From a virus, in IMG/VR virus record IMGVR_UViG_3300042691_018472, positions 1 to 41,930 of that record: a stretch of 41,930 bases of DNA; one strand, written 5' to 3'. Made by a program: the position numbers and the translations under genes. How positions within the stretch are numbered: position 1 is the stretch's first letter; each line of letters opens with the position of its first letter. Below, piece by piece: positions 9,501 through 18,357 of the stretch. A model generated the notes under the pieces. That model was not told the origin of the DNA and ran no database searches. It was given only the letters and a program-made list of their open reading frames with translations.

Positions 9501-10228
9501 CGTCGGTGTCGGGGAACACGGTGACCGGCTTCTCGAAGTTCGGCTTCGAGTATGCCGGCGTGCAAGATTTCACCTGTACCGGCAACACGGTCGACGGGAT
9601 GCAGGCCGAACTTTCCGACTCGATCGGCGCGTCGGCAGTGTCCGGCACGTCACATCTTGGGATTGTGGCATGGCCGGAAGATTCGGTCAGGTCGTCGTAC
9701 CGTGGCACGATCGTCGGGAACTCGGTGCGTGGCCTACGCCCGATGACGCAAGCGAACATGATCTCGAAGGGGATCGTCGTCCAAGACCCCGACGGCCGCG
9801 ACATGCAGATCGTCGTGGCCGACAACACGATCGCGGTCGCCGGCTACTCGAGTGTCGGTTCGTACGGCATCCATCTGAACAAGGCGTGGGGCGTGAACGT
9901 CCACGACAATCAGATCGACGGCGGCGAGCTCGGTGGGACCGCCCAGGAAGGCATTCGCATCCAGGGCGCGACGGGCGACTCGTTCGTCGGGGTGTTCGTT
10001 CGGGACAACCAGTTCCGGAACTTGAACACGGGCATCCGGTTCAACTGTTCGTCGGGACAGACCCCGGACTTCTCCGATTCGGAGATCAGCAGGAACATCT
10101 TCCATTCGTCGGTGTCGACGGTGCTGACTGATGATGTGGGCTGGACGTACACGTCGCGTGCTCGGTTCGTGGGGAACTACGGGTCGGCGACGGCGGCGAC
10201 CGACGAAGACCCGATGGTGAACACCTGA
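6590..10228 (+). CDS. Large tail spike/fibre with beta-helix (1212 aa)
   Basis: The N-terminal ~105 residues form a beta-rich virion-anchoring domain. Residues about 335-455 match the common fibre module with IDGV, VLLTGQ and NGIYVTAAGAW. From about 535 onward there is a right-handed beta-helix of the pectate-lyase/parallel-repeat type, with repeating N-N-I/V turns, in which spikes usually hold a depolymerase or receptor site. Two HG-L-type inserts lie at about 743-823 and 845-927. The ATG at 6590 is preceded by CGGAGGAT and overlaps the previous stop. A receptor-binding role is well supported; the substrate, and whether it is an enzyme at all, cannot be told. Confidence 0.85.
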   Translation: MARLRYENVAGTLTSDLEAGVTTLSHPNLARMGTVAAPDVAAITIIATDGLTHEVVHVTSHTDGATTATISRGQEGTTALAFGAGAVWTHGPTGADFAELGTNLTVTADTEPDPVFDSHAALAVDYRPSILVDGEYHDAAFIYCRPSLDQTVSRLTGLRISGAPAGTQPPDEQIGAYLHWDAAVGITTPLCLGVMSHVGVVGGVITEARAFVAEIQQLFGTVTKGVGFFLADGKNAATDPWAFQTGDYKSQHRGPLAVGGATVDTAPATSASVDLQHTDRALILNRVTTTQRNALTAVEGMVVYNTTTDQVETYADSAWRHVVDAGGATFTGTVTLSDGSPAASQAYAAGLSTGIVWASACAVAATSNVASLSGEQTIDGVLTSTSRVLLTGQSTTSQNGIYVTAAGAWSRATDMDQTGEFVGKWVPVSAGTSNSGIWRCTNTAAPTVGSDPIGFEKLPIASLSADGTTITLTGSTLSRSALTGDVTASAGSAATTVTAWRGRTVHNATPVHGDIYAYDAVNTRWSLDKPLGAVVCRPPTGTAATDEANFIAACDEAISAGTKRVWLSDGTYIFDSTVTLTTTYNGLTVEGPRTAEIKASAVTINPLKIEADDVTLQGFTLDGADTITPGTGDRAASAANLLILQECERVTVRDVWLEYAGNNAITLNSASRCRIVDNTIWQSGGTAISGQANLASCEDNVIRGNLIVRTERVGDDGYTGGGIKMMGHQVGQGGQATYGGCLTDDTISTFTNSSRTTPGNHGKSTGDPVYVAVETGSAGIVSGRRYYVVVIDADTFKLAPTYADAIAGTNLVNITSTGNVKLGYNTQRRLKIIDNTIVQPYIYGGLTITGCTATAGGVFTKTSHGLPASGRTECRVHTFAGGFSGPTDTTTVYYARRITDDTFDIYTASSGGSAVATSGAGTCSLTTVPGEGSGGNEGVVIQEPSAIGAVVSGNTTVGCTIGISLSTCQSPSVSGNTVTGFSKFGFEYAGVQDFTCTGNTVDGMQAELSDSIGASAVSGTSHLGIVAWPEDSVRSSYRGTIVGNSVRGLRPMTQANMISKGIVVQDPDGRDMQIVVADNTIAVAGYSSVGSYGIHLNKAWGVNVHDNQIDGGELGGTAQEGIRIQGATGDSFVGVFVRDNQFRNLNTGIRFNCSSGQTPDFSDSEISRNIFHSSVSTVLTDDVGWTYTSRARFVGNYGSATAATDEDPMVNT

Positions 10229-10407
10229 TGGACGCGAACGGCGTTCTCGCCTACAGCTACGACGACACTGATGTGGCCGGCCAGTTGGCGACGACAGAAG
10301 TGGTCGCTGCTGCCGGTCCTGGCGGGGTCACCCCGATAGATTTCGATGAGATCCTGCGCCGGTGTTACGACCCGGCGACCGCGTCGCTCAGGGTGGTGTT
10401 CATCTGA
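10228..10407 (+). CDS. Small fibre-associated protein (59 aa)
   Basis: Starts at the ATG overlapping the spike stop and ends overlapping the next ATG, so it is translationally coupled on both sides. Its opening [14 protein letters not shown] mirrors [14 protein letters not shown] in the following 444-aa fibre, and its end ([13 protein letters not shown]) resembles the usual phage fibre segment FD..T..LRV. It may be a separate N-terminal adaptor derived by duplication from the fibre gene. Confidence 0.65.
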   Translation: MDANGVLAYSYDDTDVAGQLATTEVVAAAGPGGVTPIDFDEILRRCYDPATASLRVVFI

Positions 10408-11741
10408 TGGCGAAGCAAGCGACGGACGCGAATGGTGTCCTGAACGCCGTCTACGACGACACGAACCAGGCGTTGCGTGTCACGTCGGTCGGTGGCGGTG
10501 GCGGCGATGTCGCGACTGATGCGATATGGGACGCGAAGGGTGACCTTGCTGTTGGCACGGGCGCGAACACTGCGTCGAAGCTGACGGTCGGGACTGACGG
10601 TTATGTGTTGACGGCGGATAGCGCGACGGCGACGGGCGTGAAGTGGGCTGCCTCGAGCGGCGGCGGCGCGGCGGCTCTCGATGATCTGACTGATGTGACG
10701 ATCACGACGCCGGCTGTCGGTGCGACGCTCGTCTGGAACGGCAGCGCGTGGGTCGATGGCCAGGTCGACCTTGCTGACTCGGATGCGGTCACGGGCGTGC
10801 TGCCGGATGCGAACATTGCGTCCACGATCGCACGCGACTCGGAGGTTACGTCTGCGATCTCGGCGCATGAGTCAGACACGACATCAGTGCATGGGATCGC
10901 CGATACGTCGACCCTGTACCGGTCGGGCGGGACTGACGTCGCCGTCGCTGACGGCGGCACCGGCGCGTCCGACGCGTCCGGCGCCCGCACGAACCTCGGG
11001 CTTGTGATCGGCACGAACGTCCAGGCGTACGACGCCGACCTCGCCGACCTTGCTGGGATCACCCGCACGCGCGGCGACCTGATCGTCGGTGGTGCGTCGA
11101 ACTGGACCGACCTCGCTGTCGGCGCTGCCGCTCGCGTGCTCCGATCGAACGGGACCGACCCGTCGTGGGGGACCGCCGCCCGCATCATCGACTCCGATTC
11201 GGCCACGAAGACGATCTCGTCGTCGTCAGGGTGGGCGACCGAGACGACCGCGACATCGCTCCTGAACGGTGCGCTGGTCGTCCCGGCCGGGACGCTCGCG
11301 TTGGGGGACACGCTCCGCGTGCAGGCCGTCGGGACGATCACGAACAACTCGGGCGGGTCGCTCGTCTACACATGGTCGTTCGGCGGGAACACTGTCGGCT
11401 CGGTGTTCCAGACGGCGGCGATGTCGACGTTGGCGGCGAACGCGACGGCACGGCTCTGGTCGTTGGACATGACGCTCTACGCCGACGAAGCGACCAGCCT
11501 GACAAGCCTCTCGCTCTGGGCGCAGGGCTACCTTGCCGTCACCGGCACCACGTCGGCGTTCGGTGACGGCCTCAACGCCGTCGGGACACACGTCGTGATC
11601 GCCGGCACGTTGAACAGCAGCCTGAACGTCAACACGACCGATCTGAACCTGGAACTGCGAATCGCGTCGGCCGGTACGACCGACACGCAGTCGGTGACGA
11701 TGCAGCGTGCGTGGGTGACCCACATTCCGAGGATGGCATGA
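10407..11741 (+). CDS. Tail fibre protein with GDL-VGTG repeats (444 aa)
   Basis: ATG 10407 overlaps the previous stop. The body carries fibre repeats of the type [10 protein letters not shown]...[14 protein letters not shown]...GVKWA (about residues 48-85), repeated more loosely as [17 protein letters not shown] and so on. Repeats of this type make elongated trimeric fibre shafts. The C-terminal ~170 residues are a beta-sandwich-like tip with [11 protein letters not shown]. The 399-aa protein at 15679 shares the repeat. Role: receptor binding or side fibre. No catalytic motif. Confidence 0.8.
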   Translation: MAKQATDANGVLNAVYDDTNQALRVTSVGGGGGDVATDAIWDAKGDLAVGTGANTASKLTVGTDGYVLTADSATATGVKWAASSGGGAAALDDLTDVTITTPAVGATLVWNGSAWVDGQVDLADSDAVTGVLPDANIASTIARDSEVTSAISAHESDTTSVHGIADTSTLYRSGGTDVAVADGGTGASDASGARTNLGLVIGTNVQAYDADLADLAGITRTRGDLIVGGASNWTDLAVGAAARVLRSNGTDPSWGTAARIIDSDSATKTISSSSGWATETTATSLLNGALVVPAGTLALGDTLRVQAVGTITNNSGGSLVYTWSFGGNTVGSVFQTAAMSTLAANATARLWSLDMTLYADEATSLTSLSLWAQGYLAVTGTTSAFGDGLNAVGTHVVIAGTLNSSLNVNTTDLNLELRIASAGTTDTQSVTMQRAWVTHIPRMA

Positions 11742-12139
11742 CCGAGATCACTGCTCCGCTCCCGGCAGGGACGATCGCTGCGACTGTCCGCGACGCCGAA
11801 TGGCGCGGCGCACAGGTCGGCCTGCCCCGCCCACTCCTGTCGTACACCGACGAGCCGGTCACGACACTGACCTGGCGTTACCCGGACGGGACCGCCCTCG
11901 ACCCCGAGCTGGTCGAAGCATGGGAGACGGCGGTCGCCGACCCGACCGTTCCCGAGGACGCACCGTGGCACCGGTTCGACCCGGAGACGATCGGCGAAGC
12001 GGTCGCGTGGCTTGCTGCGCTTGTTGCGCTGCCGTCCACGGCGACGACGGTCGAAGGGTTGCGGACGGACGTGAACAACAAGTCGGCGGCGATCTCCGGC
12101 GCGCTCGAACAGATCGTCCTACTGCTCGGAGGCCAGTGA
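11738..12139 (+). CDS. Hypothetical protein after tail fibre, possible fibre assembly factor (133 aa)
   Basis: Starts four bases before the fibre stop (ATGA). It is an acidic, Trp-containing protein with an N-terminal part resembling a short tail-linked domain ([18 protein letters not shown]) and a C-terminal amphipathic helix ([19 protein letters not shown]). Position directly after a fibre gene is typical of fibre chaperones, but no known chaperone motif is seen. Confidence 0.6.
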   Translation: MTEITAPLPAGTIAATVRDAEWRGAQVGLPRPLLSYTDEPVTTLTWRYPDGTALDPELVEAWETAVADPTVPEDAPWHRFDPETIGEAVAWLAALVALPSTATTVEGLRTDVNNKSAAISGALEQIVLLLGGQ

Positions 12140-12480
12140 TGGCCGTCAGTCGTACCGAACGGCGCCGTACCGTCGACTGGATCGAGTACGACGTCATAGA
12201 TGACGCGAAGAACGTCTGGATCGAACGCGACGACCTGGCCGACGGGAAAGTCGTCGGCACCGTCAGGCTCACCGAGCCGCGCCCGGAAGGCGCGCCAGCC
12301 CCGAAACCTCGCACGGCAGACAAGCCGACGAACCCGTTCGTGGTGCGCGTCCCGGCCGGCGTCAGGTTCTCGTTCGGGCACCAAGCCGAGAAAGCACTCT
12401 ACCGGGGGCTCATCCTCGGGGGGCTCGCGGCCGGGACTGCTATCGGAATCCTCAACTTGATCGGACAGGCGGTGTTCTAG
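12139..12480 (+). CDS. Hypothetical protein with C-terminal membrane segment (113 aa)
   Basis: The first ~80 residues are charged and soluble. The last ~28 (LILGGLAAGTAIGILNLIGQ) are hydrophobic and Gly-rich, like a transmembrane or membrane-inserting helix. Start ATG 12139 overlaps the previous stop and the stop abuts the next ATG. A virion protein that touches the host membrane, or a late membrane protein, are both possible. Family not recognised. Confidence 0.6.
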   Translation: MAVSRTERRRTVDWIEYDVIDDAKNVWIERDDLADGKVVGTVRLTEPRPEGAPAPKPRTADKPTNPFVVRVPAGVRFSFGHQAEKALYRGLILGGLAAGTAIGILNLIGQAVF

Positions 12481-12900
12481 ATGCCTCTCTACGTCTACCG
12501 GTGCGAAGCGTGCGGCGAAGAAGAAGACGTCACGCACGGCTTCAACGACACCCCCACCCTCTCCTGCCTCGCATGTGCGGCAGCACCACTTGTGAAGGTG
12601 CTCGGCCGGGGCATGTTCATCGGGGCGGGCGCCCTCCCGAACAAACGACACGGGGTCCGGGCGGCAGATCAACGCGAGTCGGAATGGAACCGCGACCTCC
12701 CGGCCTACAAGCGGATGCGTGACGCCGGCCTGCAACCGCCGTCCACGCAGGGCGCGGAACGGCTCGAGCGGTCCGACCCGTCCGACCAGTTCGACATCGA
12801 CTACCAGGCCACGATGAAGCGTCACAACGCGTCGCGTGCGCAGGTCGAGGATACGAAGGCTGCGCTGACCGAGGCCGGCGCGATCAAGGACATCCCATGA
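12481..12900 (+). CDS. FmdB-like zinc-ribbon protein (139 aa)
   Basis: The opening MPLYVYRCEACG is typical of FmdB/CxxC regulatory-type zinc ribbons, with a second Cys pair CLAC near residue 30. The remainder is charged and may be disordered. In phages this fold appears in structural operons as a small accessory protein; a transcription role is also possible. ATG follows the previous stop directly and the stop overlaps the next gene by four bases. Confidence 0.7.
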   Translation: MPLYVYRCEACGEEEDVTHGFNDTPTLSCLACAAAPLVKVLGRGMFIGAGALPNKRHGVRAADQRESEWNRDLPAYKRMRDAGLQPPSTQGAERLERSDPSDQFDIDYQATMKRHNASRAQVEDTKAALTEAGAIKDIP

Positions 12901-13787
12901 CGACCACGCTCGACCTTGTCCATGCGACCGCTCGGAACCTGCTCGGCACGTCACGCGAAAGCCTGAACCGGCTTGCTGCGCCGGCCACGTCGAGCGCGAC
13001 GACATGGACTCTCGAGCGGAGCCTGGACGACATCGCGGAAGGGTCGTACCTGTCGGTCGGCCTCGAGGTCGTGTATGTGTGGGAGAAGAACGATTCGGCG
13101 AAGACCGTCATGGTCGAACGCGGCCAGCTCGGCTCGACGCCCGCGGCTCACGCGCAGAGCGCGATCGTGACGATCAACGCCCGGTTCCCGCAGTTCGTGA
13201 TCTTCGAGGCGCTACAGCAGGAGTTCCGTGACCTGTCTGCCGCCGGCCTGTACCGGATGAAGACAAAGACGTTGACCACATCGGCCACGTCGTACGTCTA
13301 CGACCTCGCGGCCGATGATGTGATCGACGTCTACGACGTCCGGTTCGACCCGGCCGGCCCGGAAAACAACTATCCGCGTGTCCCGTTCCAGTGGATGTAC
13401 GGCGTCCCGACCGAAGCCGTCCCGAACGGCCCGGCCGTGTTCCTGCCTGGCACGGTCGAGTCGGGCCGGAACTTGCAGGTCTGGTACAAGGCGAAGCTTG
13501 GTGTCCTGACCGGCCTGACCGACAACGTCGAGACGGTGACGGGCATCCCGGCGACCGCCGTTGATATCCCGCCGCTTGGGGCTGCGGCCCGCCTGCTCGG
13601 CCCGCGCGAGTCGGTCCGGGTCCAGATCGAATCGCAGCCTGAGACGCGCCGCAGCGACGAAGTCGCCGTTGGCGCGACCGCCCGCGCCGGCCAGAACTTG
13701 CTCGCGTACCGGCAGCAACGTCTCGGCGACGAGATGACCCGCCTCGCCGCGCAATACCCGACGTTGACGCGGGCGTACGTCCGATGA
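12897..13787 (+). CDS. Putative head-tail adaptor or tail tubular-like protein (296 aa)
   Basis: A helical N-terminal domain is followed by a beta-rich domain. The size, and the pairing with a large beta-rich protein just downstream, resemble the adaptor (gp11) and nozzle (gp12) pair of T7-like short tails. A phrase such as FVIFEALQQEFRDLSAAGLY is typical of an adaptor helix. Sequence motifs are not decisive, and a minor tail protein is the alternative. It overlaps both neighbours by four bases. Confidence 0.55.
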   Translation: MTTTLDLVHATARNLLGTSRESLNRLAAPATSSATTWTLERSLDDIAEGSYLSVGLEVVYVWEKNDSAKTVMVERGQLGSTPAAHAQSAIVTINARFPQFVIFEALQQEFRDLSAAGLYRMKTKTLTTSATSYVYDLAADDVIDVYDVRFDPAGPENNYPRVPFQWMYGVPTEAVPNGPAVFLPGTVESGRNLQVWYKAKLGVLTGLTDNVETVTGIPATAVDIPPLGAAARLLGPRESVRVQIESQPETRRSDEVAVGATARAGQNLLAYRQQRLGDEMTRLAAQYPTLTRAYVR

Positions 13788-15682
13788 GTGCCGCGACGTA
13801 CGACGTCACCTATCTGCCGTCGTCGCCGTTCTACACAGGGCCGGCGGCGACGCGGGCGGTCGGCGCCGACTATGACGTGAGTATCGCCGGTGTCGGCTAC
13901 CTGATCGACTGGCAGTCAGGCATGTTCCAGCATGAGTCGATCCCTGCGATCCGGCAACAGGCCGACAACTCGGCCGAAGTCGGCGAACAGACCCTCAACC
14001 CCGAAGACCTCTGGTTGCGTGGCCAGACGTCCTGGCATGGTGGTGCCGGCCAGACCTATCTCGACCTGGCCGACCCGGACGGCGGCGTCGTCTCGAACCG
14101 GAAACGGTTCCGTGCGTCGAAGGGCGTCGATCCGTGGACGTACGGCGAGCTCAAGCTGTTGCGTGCGACGTCGCGGGTGCGGACGTCGGCAGATGCGAAC
14201 TGCCAGATGGTCGTAGCCGGAAGCCGGTGTTACGTCCTGTCAGGGAACACGCTCTATTTCTCGACTGATCTGTCCTCATGGACACAGGTCACGGCGGCAG
14301 GCGCGGCGCTGTCGGGGCCTGTGTCCATGTCGACAGACGGCTTCAACGTCTGGATCGTAGATAGCACCGACCTCTACTACACGACGACGTCGATCGCGAC
14401 CTATGCCCGCTGGCACGGAAGCGCCTGGGCATCGTCCTATCTCGTCCGGTATGCGAAAGGCCGGCTGTTCACGGCGCGCGGGACGGTCCTCTACAACCAT
14501 CTCGCGCAAGGGTCGGCGATCCCGACCGTGTCCTCGGATGGCCTGGCAGGGAACGGCACCTGGCATGTCAACAGCGGGTGGACGTGGACCGACATGGCGG
14601 AAGGGCCGAACGCGATCTACGCGTCCGGGTACGCCGGCGACAAGTCGTTGATCTACCGGACTGCTGTTGCCGACGATGGCACGGGCCTCGAGGCGTTCGT
14701 CGTCGCAGCCGAACTGCCCGACGGGGAGACGGCCCGGTCGATGGTCGGCTATCTCGGCGGGCTCCTGATCGGCACCGACAAAGGCGTCCGGTACGCGACC
14801 CTCGACCAGTCGGGCAGCGTCGCCGCGATGGGCGACGTGATCCCGACCGCGAACCCTGTCCGATGCTTCGAGCCGCAGGAACGGTTCGTCTGGTACGGGG
14901 TCACGAACCCGGATGCGACATCGACTGGCCTCGGCCGGGTCGACCTGCGGACCTTCACGTCGGATCTGACGCCGGCATGGGCGAACGACATCTACGCCGG
15001 GACGCAAGGCATCGTGTCGTCGGTCGCGACGTTCGGTGGCCGCAGGGTCTTCGCCGTCGCGTCGTCAGGGCTATGGGCCGAGTCGACTACCGACTATGTG
15101 ACCGAAGCCACATTGAACACCGGCTGGTTCTCGTACGGGCTCCCGCAGCCGAAGACGGCCGTCCAGTTGGATGTCGCCCATGCGGCCGGCGCCGGCGCCT
15201 ATAGCGTCGCGATCGCGAAAGACCATGAGACGGCCTCGACCCCGCTCGGCGTCGCCGTCACGACACTCTCGGCTCGAGCGGCACAGACGGCCTGGTCGAC
15301 ACAGTTGGTCCGTGGCGAGGCGTTCGAGCTCCGGTTCACGCTCACCGGTACCGGTTCTGCGACCCCAGTCTTGAAGCGGTGGACGCTCCGTTCGCAGCCG
15401 GCATCCCCGACCGGGTTGAAGATCACGGTCCCGATCATCCTCGCGGAGCGCGAGAAGACGAACTCGGGCCGGGACAAGGCACGGGACGTCCATGCGGCAC
15501 GGGACCGGATCAACGGGCTGCTCGAGGCGAAGACCGTCGTGACCTACCAAGAAGGCCCCGAGACGTGGAATGTGGTGGTGGAAGGCACGCGGTGGGTGCC
15601 GATGGGTAAGCGTGGCCCCAACCGTGGCGCATTTGATGGCACACTTGTGGTGCAACTCAAGACTGTGAAGGTGCTTGCATGA
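13784..15682 (+). CDS. Putative tail nozzle/propeller-like tail protein (632 aa)
   Basis: Long beta-rich protein with repeated blades of the form LYFSTDLSSWTQV, DLYYTTTSIATY and LLIGTDKGVRYATL, as in beta-propellers. A C-terminal module near residues 475-560 (FELRFTLTGTG...LKRWTLRSQP) resembles the end of many phage tail hub proteins. Together with the preceding adaptor it could form the short tail tube. Starts at ATG 13784, four bases inside the previous gene. No hydrolase motif seen. Alternative: a receptor-binding hub protein. Confidence 0.6.
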   Translation: MSAATYDVTYLPSSPFYTGPAATRAVGADYDVSIAGVGYLIDWQSGMFQHESIPAIRQQADNSAEVGEQTLNPEDLWLRGQTSWHGGAGQTYLDLADPDGGVVSNRKRFRASKGVDPWTYGELKLLRATSRVRTSADANCQMVVAGSRCYVLSGNTLYFSTDLSSWTQVTAAGAALSGPVSMSTDGFNVWIVDSTDLYYTTTSIATYARWHGSAWASSYLVRYAKGRLFTARGTVLYNHLAQGSAIPTVSSDGLAGNGTWHVNSGWTWTDMAEGPNAIYASGYAGDKSLIYRTAVADDGTGLEAFVVAAELPDGETARSMVGYLGGLLIGTDKGVRYATLDQSGSVAAMGDVIPTANPVRCFEPQERFVWYGVTNPDATSTGLGRVDLRTFTSDLTPAWANDIYAGTQGIVSSVATFGGRRVFAVASSGLWAESTTDYVTEATLNTGWFSYGLPQPKTAVQLDVAHAAGAGAYSVAIAKDHETASTPLGVAVTTLSARAAQTAWSTQLVRGEAFELRFTLTGTGSATPVLKRWTLRSQPASPTGLKITVPIILAEREKTNSGRDKARDVHAARDRINGLLEAKTVVTYQEGPETWNVVVEGTRWVPMGKRGPNRGAFDGTLVVQLKTVKVLA

Positions 15683-16878
15683 GTTACGAGCGGCGTGAGT
15701 TTGCAGGGGGGGCGGTCGCAGCGACCGTCACGGTCGGGCTGGCCGGTGCGACGTCGGCGCCTGGCGAGACGTTCACGATCTCGGCGACGACTGGCTGGCC
15801 GACCGGCGCAGCCGGAAAGTTCACCGTCGTGGTCGACCGTGCCACGGCCTCCGAAGAGAAGATCCTGTGTACGTCCCGGTCTGGTGGTGTCGTCACGATC
15901 GACACTCGCGGCTACGACGGCACAACCGGCGTCACCCATGTGCCCGGTTCGGCGACCGTTGAGCTGTGCATCACGGCTGTTGATGTCGATGAGGCGAACC
16001 GGGCGGTCGCACAGACGATCGGGCTCGTCACGACGAAAGGCGACTCGATCGTCGCATCGTCAGCGAACACGTTCTCGAGGCTCCCGGTCGGGACCGACAA
16101 CCATGTCCGCATCGCAGACGCCGCGCAGACGACCGGTCAGAAGTGGGGGCTGGTCACGCCGGTCAACGTGTCCGGGCTTGTCGGGATCACGAAGGGCGGT
16201 CTGGCGACGGCGACCGGGACGAACACGTTCGCGACGCTCGCGGTCGGGACGAACGACCAAGTGTTGATCGCCGATTCGACAGCCGGCACCGGCAACAAGT
16301 GGGGTCAGGTCGCGACCGGCGGCATCGCCGACGAAGCAATCACTGGCGACAAGATCGCGGCGAGCGCGATCGGCAACACCAAACTGCAAAGCAACTCGGT
16401 CAACACCCTCCAACTGTTCAACGGCGCGGTCACGACCGACAAGATTGCCGACGCGGCGATCACCGAAGCGAAACTCGCAGTCACGTCCACAACCTCATAT
16501 ACGCCGTCGTGGACGGCCGCGGGCGGGACCGCGCCAGCGATCGGATCAGGGACGCTCACCGGCCGGTACATGAAGATCGGCAAGATGGTCGACTTCTGGA
16601 TCTATCTGCGTGGCGCAGCCGACACGACATGGGGTTCCGGCGTCAACTTCTGGTCGTTCACACTCCCGCCTGCCTGTACGTCCATCGCCAGCCAACTGCA
16701 ACCGGTGGTGGTGCTCGTCTACGACTCGTCAGGGTCGAACTACGACGTCGGCGACCACCGTCAGGCCGGCGTGTTCGGCGGCGAGACGACCGTCCTGACG
16801 AACTTGCATTCGACGGCGCCGGTCACGTTCGCGAACCAGGACGTCGTCGCCATCTACGGACGGATCGAGGTCCAATGA
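15679..16878 (+). CDS. Second tail fibre protein (399 aa)
   Basis: An N-terminal ~110-residue beta-domain similar in layout to that of the 1212-aa spike (ending in GYDGTTGVTH) is followed by shaft repeats GDSIVASSANTFSRLPVGTD and TNTFATLAVGTNDQVLIADS. Next come ADEAIT/KIA-type repeats usual in collagen-like or fibre shafts, then a C-terminal jelly-roll-like tip (FWIYLRGAADTTWGSG). Likely a receptor-binding fibre. It is the last structural gene before the lysis cassette, and the overlap with the amidase gene is four bases. Confidence 0.8.
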   Translation: MSYERREFAGGAVAATVTVGLAGATSAPGETFTISATTGWPTGAAGKFTVVVDRATASEEKILCTSRSGGVVTIDTRGYDGTTGVTHVPGSATVELCITAVDVDEANRAVAQTIGLVTTKGDSIVASSANTFSRLPVGTDNHVRIADAAQTTGQKWGLVTPVNVSGLVGITKGGLATATGTNTFATLAVGTNDQVLIADSTAGTGNKWGQVATGGIADEAITGDKIAASAIGNTKLQSNSVNTLQLFNGAVTTDKIADAAITEAKLAVTSTTSYTPSWTAAGGTAPAIGSGTLTGRYMKIGKMVDFWIYLRGAADTTWGSGVNFWSFTLPPACTSIASQLQPVVVLVYDSSGSNYDVGDHRQAGVFGGETTVLTNLHSTAPVTFANQDVVAIYGRIEVQ

Positions 16879-17375
16879 GAGTCGTGACACGCGCCGAATG
16901 GAAAGCCCGCCCGCCCGTCGGGATCTCGACCCGGCCCCGATCACTGATCCGTGGTGTCTGCTACCACCATACGGCCGGCCCGCAACCTTCTCTTGTGCGT
17001 TCCGGGACACGAATCGTGCGCGAAACCCAGGCATATCACATGGATGTTCGGGGCTACTCGGATATCGCCTACAACGCGTTGATCGGCCCGAACGGACGGA
17101 TCTACGAAGGTCGCTCGATCGACGCCTACGGCGCACATTCGGACGGCGAGTGGAACGGACTTGCTGCGAACCAGTACCTGCTCGGGATCTGTTTCCTCGG
17201 GAACTTTGAGGACGGCGACCGGCTGACTGCACGGGCGAAGGATGCGGCGCTCACACTCGAGTATGTGTGGGGGCTGCGTCTCGGCCGGCGGCTCGCGTTC
17301 CTCGGGCACCGCGAAACGAAACCGACCGCTTGCCCCGGCGATGATGTCATCGCCTGGATTGACAGCCGGCGATGA
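16875..17375 (+). CDS. Endolysin: N-acetylmuramoyl-L-alanine amidase, PGRP/amidase_2 type (166 aa)
   Basis: Single-domain PGRP-like amidase that would cut the MurNAc-L-Ala bond of peptidoglycan. Zinc ligands are visible: His in CYHHTAG (H31/H32), H145 in FLGHRE and C153 in ACPGDD. Typical PGRP phrases VRETQAYHMD, YSDIAYNALIGPNGRIYEGR and GICFLGNF are present. There is no cell-wall-binding domain and no signal peptide, so release probably depends on a holin. Start ATG 16875 overlaps the fibre stop. The following membrane genes complete the lysis cassette. A separate transglycosylase is built into the virion (250-1569). Confidence 0.93.
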   Translation: MRVVTRAEWKARPPVGISTRPRSLIRGVCYHHTAGPQPSLVRSGTRIVRETQAYHMDVRGYSDIAYNALIGPNGRIYEGRSIDAYGAHSDGEWNGLAANQYLLGICFLGNFEDGDRLTARAKDAALTLEYVWGLRLGRRLAFLGHRETKPTACPGDDVIAWIDSRR

Positions 17376-17743
17376 ACGTCCCCCGGTGGGTGCGAGCATG
17401 GCTGCTCCGATGGCCGATCGTCGTAGCGTTCACCGCCGCGGCGAACGTGTGGGGAGTGTGGATCGACCATGCGACCTCGCTCCCCGTCGCCGCATACGCA
17501 GCACTCGCTGTCGTGTGCGTCGTCGCGACATGGCGACGCGGGCCGCTGATCGTCGCGCTCATGCCGGCGTTACTCGCCGCAGGACATGCGTCCCGGCTCG
17601 TTTCAGTGTGGGATGAACGAACGGTCCCGCTGCGATGGATCACCTCCACCAACGCTCTGCGCGACGTGCTGTTGCTTTCGCTCGCAGCCGTGTTTACGCA
17701 CGTCGCCGACGTACAAGCAGCGCAACGACGAGGGGTTGGCTAG
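17372..17743 (+). CDS. Small polytopic membrane protein, lysis cassette (123 aa)
   Basis: About four hydrophobic segments are seen (VVAFTAAANVWGVW; VAAYAALAVVCVVATW; LIVALMPALLAAGHA; VLLLSLAAVFTHVA) with a positively charged N-terminus. Directly after the amidase and overlapping it by four bases, it is a candidate holin or accessory membrane protein. There is no family match I can name. Confidence 0.7.
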   Translation: MNVPRWVRAWLLRWPIVVAFTAAANVWGVWIDHATSLPVAAYAALAVVCVVATWRRGPLIVALMPALLAAGHASRLVSVWDERTVPLRWITSTNALRDVLLLSLAAVFTHVADVQAAQRRGVG

Positions 17744-18024
17744 TGGACCCGGTACTCGTACTCAAAACATTCGGGTCGATCGCCAGTGCGCTCGCCGGGG
17801 CGTGGGTCGCCGCGTCAGCACGACTGCTCGGCGTCGCAATCCCCGAAGCTGCCGCGATCGGATTGACGATCGGTGGTGGCGCGCTCCTCATCGTCTGGCG
17901 TGGCGTCCGCATCCTGTCATCCGCTGCGGCGGAAGGCGACCGGGTGAACCGTCAGACAATCGCCCGTCTTGAAAGCGAACTGGCGGAGTGTCGAGCGAAG
18001 TTAGAGCGATACGAACAACGGTAG
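17743..18024 (+). CDS. Membrane protein with C-terminal coiled coil, holin or spanin candidate (93 aa)
   Basis: Starts at GTG 17743, sharing a base with the previous TAG. Two hydrophobic stretches (about 6-30 and 36-52) are followed by a charged heptad-like tail (RQTIARLESELAECRAKLER). That is typical of small phage lysis membrane proteins with a cytoplasmic coiled coil. The frame is open further upstream (to 17635), but that extension lies inside the previous gene and has no membrane character. Confidence 0.65.
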   Translation: MDPVLVLKTFGSIASALAGAWVAASARLLGVAIPEAAAIGLTIGGGALLIVWRGVRILSSAAAEGDRVNRQTIARLESELAECRAKLERYEQR

Positions 18025-18046
18025 ACCAGTCCGGGGAGGACACAGC

Positions 18047-18178
18047 ATGGCATTGAAGGAACGATGGCGGGGCCGGGTAGGAGGGCGGTCGATTGACGAG
18101 ATCAACGAACGTCTCGGTTCGATCGAGGCGTCCATGGCAGGCCACGTCGAGTGGCACCAACAGAAAGAAGCACAGTGA
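18047..18178 (+). CDS. Small hypothetical protein (43 aa)
   Basis: ATG at 18047 with a very good ribosome site (GGGGAGGA) 7 bases before it. The 43-residue product is charged and helical (DEINERLGSIEASM) and has no membrane segment. Its stop overlaps the GTG of the next gene. The strong ribosome site and tight coupling support it as real despite its size. Confidence 0.7.
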   Translation: MALKERWRGRVGGRSIDEINERLGSIEASMAGHVEWHQQKEAQ

Positions 18179-18357
18179 AAATCTGGAACCGCGAACCAGC
18201 ACTTGTCCTCGCCGCCGTGCAGGCTCTCCTTGCTCTGCTCATCTCGTTCGGTGCCGACCTGACCGTCGAGCAGACCGGCACGATCCTCGCACTCACCGCA
18301 GCGATCCTCGGCCTCATCACCCGCACGAAGGTCAGTCCGTCCAATGGGTCGCGCTGA
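18175..18357 (+). CDS. Holin-like two-helix membrane protein (60 aa)
   Basis: GTG 18175 overlaps the previous stop by four bases. It has two hydrophobic helices (ALVLAAVQALLALLISFG, residues 9-26, and TILALTAAILGLIT, about 36-49) joined by a short acidic turn, with a short charged start and end. This small holin-like form beginning near WNREPA is common in actinophages as far as I recall. Best holin candidate of the cassette. Confidence 0.7.
   Translation: MKIWNREPALVLAAVQALLALLISFGADLTVEQTGTILALTAAILGLITRTKVSPSNGSR

Noticed and set aside
7412-9565. 717-codon open frame on the reverse strand
   Set aside because: It is the mirror of the spike gene in a GC-rich genome, made mainly of Arg, and has no start signal; the forward gene has clear domains.
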